Source: JBMONI01 sp049324575 (GTDB lineage: Bacteria > Omnitrophota > Omnitrophia > Omnitrophales > Aquincolibacteriaceae). From it: 52,297 nt of DNA. The translations under genes and the position numbers were made by a program. Below are positions 44,101-50,100 of this stretch, piece after piece (the stretch's first letter is position 1; the number at the start of each line of letters is the position of its first letter). Under the pieces are notes generated by a model. The model was given only the letters and a program-made list of their open reading frames with translations, ran no database searches and was not told the DNA's origin. The stretch is from NCBI GenBank assembly GCA_049324575.1, contig JBMONI010000023.1, positions 1 through 52,297 of the forward strand. Direction: 5' to 3'.

Positions 44101-47100
44101 GCATTCCTCCTTTACGATGATCTGAGCACAGCGGGAACCGTAGAAACGCTCAATTGGAGCGCGGCTTTCCCCGGCGGGATGATCCTTGGATTAGAAAGCC
44201 CCAACATTACGGAAGCGTGGCTTGAGATCAAGGATATTACCGGGAATGTTGTGCTTCTGAAGGTCAAGGACCTGAAAAATTACGGTCAGCGCTATGTCGT
44301 TGAAGCCAGTGACCTTACTGGGCTTGATCTCACTCAGATCAAAGTGATCACGATCCTTCTCAAGGGAGCGGGGGCCCAGACCGTCCAGGTTGATTGGGGA
44401 GATTTCTATTACAATCCGACCCCCGAAGTAATCGGGGGGCCGTACGGAGGTTTTTACAGCACAACGTGGCTTCCAGGACATCCGCCGGTGAGCCTGATTC
44501 ATAGTGAGAATGCGACGGCTAGTCTTAATCTTGCCGAATATTTCATCCGTCTTGATTATAACGTGAGTGCCGATGGTTCTTACGCGGGTGCTCAGATCCT
44601 CTTCGATACTCCTGCGGATCTTCTTTCGGGCGGCAAAGCACTTGTGGTGGGAGGGCGTGGCTCCAATCAGGATGTGAAACTGGAGATCGAAACGAATGTG
44701 GGCGGTGTGATCAAAAAAGATTATGTTATTTTAAAAGGGGTCAATCAAGTCACCGAGCTGAATTTCACGATGATCGGTTCTATGTTCGAGCAGTTAAACG
44801 AGACCGATCTTGCGCATGTCAGCGCGATCCGTTTCATCGTTGATAATAATCTGGCGCCTGATCAGGGGACGCTCTATGCGCTTGTCTGGGGCGCCGATCT
44901 CATCCATCCTTTTGGTCCTTATTCCGGGACGACCAGCCCTACGATCTTCGATTCCTTTAGAGAGCTCTATTCCTTCAATTCGCAAGCTCCTGATCCGGAA
45001 AGTACCGCCACAGTCCAACTTCTTGGCCCCGCAAGATATCAGCTTGATTTTAATGTGACGAATGCCGGTAGTTACGCAGGGGGTGTATCGAGTTTTGACG
45101 ATGCCGAGACGACCGGAACGACCGAAACGCATGACCTGAGCGGTCTGTATGCTCTTGAGATCGGTCTCAAGCTTTCAAGCGGTTCCGGACAGGTAAAGCT
45201 GGAGATCAAGAGCGGGACTGAAAGTGATTATGTCATTTTGACGGGAGTCGACACGACCCAACGTTTTTGGTATGTTCCGCTGCTCTATTTTGAGAATTCA
45301 GATCTGGACCTTTCCGCCGTAACCGAGATCGTTGTTGTTGTGGAGGAAAGCGGCGTTACGGATAAGAATGCAAATTTGACCGTTGATCTGGGGAACCATG
45401 AGCTTGGCTCGTTCGTCTTCCCGGACCCCGGGATGGAGCCGGAAGATATTACCCGGTTTCCGCCAAGAGCAGACGGCAGTTTACCCGAGTTCATTGGGTT
45501 CGAACGGACCGTCGAGAATCCTACGACCAAGCTCGGGATCTTGCCCGGTGTGGGCTTCCAATTGACGATCACGGATAAGCCCGGAATCTTAAGCTATAAC
45601 ATTTTCTACAGTGATGATCTCCAGACCTGGAAGCTGGCGGAAGCCAATGTGCCGGTGAGTGGTACCGGCAAGACGACTTGGGACGACGATGGATCGCTTA
45701 CGGATCCCGATCCTTTTCAGGTCCCGATGCGGTTTTATCGTGCGCAGATCGCAAGTTCAGAAGCTTCGGACGTCGATGTGCAGATCTTCTCCCGGACCTT
45801 TGCGAAGGTCACTTACGACGGCAATGCGGCGGGTTCCTACGGCGGGGCTTTCCTGAATTTTGATCTGCCCAATACGCCGACGGTCGAAACTTTTAATTTC
45901 CTGACGGCTTTTCCTGCCGGCCTTGTCTTCCAACTGGATGGGACTCTTTCTCAGGTTGATTTTGAGCTTACCGATGTCAATGGATTAAGGAGCAAGGTCC
46001 GTCTTACGGGTATTCAAAGCTATGGGCAACGTTATCATATTTTGAGCAGCTATTTCTCCGGGATTGATCTGACCCAGATCAAAACGATGACTTTTGTAAT
46101 GCTGGGAGATCAGGACGGTTATCTCAATGTCGATTGGGGGAACTGGGCATATCAACCGCAGATTCCTCCCGACCCTTCGCAAGGGGTGGGTGATATCACG
46201 AAGCTGCCGGTGAACAGTTTGGGGACGCGTGTAAATTTGAATGCGCTTGATGACGGAGAAGGGGCATCAACGGCAGTGATTTTATCGTCGCCGACATTCG
46301 GGACCGCGACCTACACAGGTGTGAATGCCGGTTCCTTTGGGGGTGCTTATGTTACGTATGATGATCCTGACACGATCGGTACGGTCGAAACGATCGACCT
46401 GACGACGCTCTATCCCGGGGGACTTGTGATCGGGGTGGAGAGCCCGGCTTTGACCGAGATCGAGTTCCAGGTAAAAGATGCGGATGGGAAGATAAGCAGG
46501 GTGACGCTAACGGACCTGCAAAATTTCGGGCAGCGTTATTTGATCACGCTGGACCAGTTCTTCGGAGTGGATCTGACAAAGATCAAGGAACTTGCATTCA
46601 TATTCCATGGAACCGGAACACAGGTTCTCAAGATCGATTGGGGAAACTTCCAATATTTGGGGGATATCAGTCCGGACCCGACGCAGGGGGTGGATGATAT
46701 TACGAAGCTGCCGGTCCTGGGGAATGGGGATCGTCCGAGCCTGAACGGGTTCAACAAGAATGACGGGACGACGTCTGGGGTGGTGATGGCGTCTCCGACG
46801 TTTGGGACGGTCAATTACGTTGGGGTGAACGCGACGTCGTTCGGGGGAGCGTATGTGAGTTATGACGATCCGGCTACGGCGGGCGTGGTGGAGACGATCA
46901 ATTTGCAGGCGTTGTATCCGGGAGGACTTGTGATCGGGGTGGAGAGTCCGGATATGACGACGGTGAAGTTCCAGGTAACGGATATCGACGGGAACCAGAG
47001 CGTGGTGAGGCTGATCGATCTTGAGAATTTCGGGCAGCGGTATTTGATCGGGCTGGATGCGTTCAGCGGGGTGGACCTGACGCAGATCAAGGAGCTTGTG

Positions 47101-50100
47101 TTTGTGATCGAGGGAGCGGGCGTGAAGACGTTGAAGATCGACTGGGGGACATTCGTATCGAAACTGGTGCAGCCGGATCCGACGAAGACGGTGGCGGATG
47201 TGACGAAGCTTCCGGTCCGCTGGGACGCGCAGGCGGTCGGGATCGCGGGGTGGGCGAGCAATGACGGGAGCGCATCGGTGATGGATCTTGCTTCTTCGAC
47301 CTTCGGGCAGATGACGTACACGGGGACGGGAGCGGGCTCGATGGGCGGGACGTATATTTTGTATGATAATCCGGCGACGGGCGGGGTCGTGGAATCGGTG
47401 GATCTGGAGAGTTTGTTTCCCGGGGGTTTGATCTTCGGGCTTGGGAGTCCGGACCTGACGCAGGTAGATCTCGAGGTGAAGGATGCGACGGGAGCGGTGG
47501 ATGTGGTGACGCTTGTAGGCCTCGCGGGGACGGCGCAGTTTTACGTGGTGAAGTGGGATGCGTTAAGGAACATTGATACGTCAAAGATCACGACCTTGAG
47601 TTTTGTGGTTCGTGGAGCCGGGACGAAGACGCTGGATATTGACTGGGGGAATTTCAACACGGCGGGGATTTTGTTTCCGGATCCGACGAAGGACACGGAC
47701 GATATTACGAAGCTTCCATTAACGCAAAGCCAGGTATGGCCAACTTTGCAGGGATTTGCGAGTGCGGACGGGAGCACGGGGGCAGCAACCTTGGTTACGC
47801 GTACATTCGGGACGATCCATTACAACGGTGCGGGACCGAATTCCTACGGGGGCGCGTTCATCAATTATGACAATGGCGCCAGCGGTGGGTATGAAAGTTT
47901 TAATTGGACTGCGGCCTTTCCGAGCGGGATGGTTTTCGGGCTGGAGAGTCCGGATGTGACGGAAGCCTGGCTTGAGATCAAAGATGTGGATGAGCATGTC
48001 GTGCTTTTGCAGATCAAAGATCTCAAACCCTACGGACAGCGTTACGTTGTCAATGCGAGCGATCTTTCTGGATTGGATCTCGCACATATTCGGGTGATCA
48101 CGATCCTGTTCAAAGGGGCTGGGGCAAAAACAGTAAAAGTAGATTGGGGCAATTTCGATTTTATTCCTCAGATCCCGGCGGATCCAACCCAGGGTGTCGA
48201 TGACATTACTAAATTACCGGTGAAGTCGGATGGGGACCGTCCGAGTTTGAATACGTTCGGAGAAGGTTCGGGCGCTGCGGTCGCTGTGAACATGGCCTCA
48301 CCGACGTTCGGCACCGTGACGTACACAGGCGCTAATGCGGATGCGTATGGCGGTGCTTTTATCAGCTATGACGATCCTTCGACGGCGGGGACGGTGGAGA
48401 CGATCAATTTGCAGGCGTTGTATCCGGGAGGACTTGTGATCGGGGTGGAAAGCCCGGACATGACCCAAGTCAAATTCCAGCTGACCGACATCCACGGGAC
48501 CCGCAGGTATGTGATGTTGACGGGCCTTCAGAATTTTGGTCAGCGTTACACGATTCCCTTGGACCAATTTTACGATATCGATCTGACGCAGATCATCGAA
48601 CTTGTTTTTGTGATCGAAGGAGCGGGGACGAAGACTTTAAAGATCGATTGGGGGAATTTTGCATCGAAGGTTGTTTCTGCGGATCCGACGAAGACCACTG
48701 CGGATGTAACGAAATTGCCGGTGCGCTGGGATGGCCAGGCCGTCGCGATCGCGGGATGGGCCAACTCGGGTAGCGCAATTGCCGAGATCGATCATCATTC
48801 GGCAGCTTCGGTGACATTGAATTATGTCATGGCACCTTCCGGCTCCAGTCAAATGGGGGGCGCCTATATTCTTTATGACGATCCTTCGACGGCGGCGGTG
48901 ACGGAATCGGTGGACCTCGAAAGCCTGTTCCCGAGCGGGTTGATCTTCGGGATCGGAAGCGCTGATATTACGGAGATCCGTCTCGAACTTAAGGACGCGG
49001 ACGGAGAAGCGGATTATGTGAGCCTCGTGGGTTTGTCAGGGACCCCGCAGTATTATGTGGTGAATTGGGATTCGCTTCGCAATATCGATGCCTCCAAAAT
49101 TACGACGATCAGTTTTGTCATTTTTGGCACTTCCGCGGCTGTGGATATCGATTGGGGCAATTTTAATTTGAATGGCAAGCTTCTCCCCGATCCCACCAAA
49201 GACGTCGACGATATCACCAAGCTTCCGCTTACGATGAGCAATGTCTGGCCCCCTCTGCAGGGTTTTGCTTCTTTGGATGGCAGCACGGGCACGGCGACTC
49301 TGGCTTCCAGGACTTTTGGGACGATCGCGTATACGGGGACGACAGCGGATTCCTACGGGGGTGCTTTCATCAATTATGATAACGGCGCTAGCGGGACGAT
49401 CGAGAGCCTCAACTGGTCTTCAGCCTTTCCGAGCGGGATGGTGTTCGGGCTCGAAAGCCCGGATGTGACCCAGGCGTTTCTGGAAATTAAGGATGTTAAT
49501 GAGAACGTGGTCTTGCTGGAGATCAACGATCTTAAGACTTACGGGCAGCGCTATGTGGTGTATGCGAGCGATTTGCCCGGGCTGGACTTGACGCAGATCC
49601 GTGTCATTACGTTCTTGCTGAAAGGAGCGGGGACGAAGACGCTGAAGGTGGACTGGGGAAATTTTGATTATCAAGTCCAGATTCCACCTGATCCGACAAA
49701 GGGGGTCGACGATATTACCAAACTGCCGGTGAAGAGTAACGGGCAAGCGCCTAGTTTGAATGCATTTCAGGAAGGGGTGGGCGGAACGACGGTTGGAGTC
49801 GATCTTGCTTCGCCTACTTTTGGGACAGTGAACTATGTCGGACCCTCCGCGACTTCGTACGGCGGGGCTTATATCAGTTATGACGATTTTGATACGGCGG
49901 GGACGGTGGAGACGATCGATCTAACGGCCGCGTTTCCCGGGGGTCTTGTGATTGGGGTCGAGAGCCCGAACATGCCCCAGGTCAAATTCCAATTGACCGA
50001 TATCCACGGCACTCAAAGGTACGTCATGCTGACGGGGCTTCAGAATTTCGGCCAGCGCTACACGATCCCTCTCGATCAATTTTTCGGCATCGATCTTACC

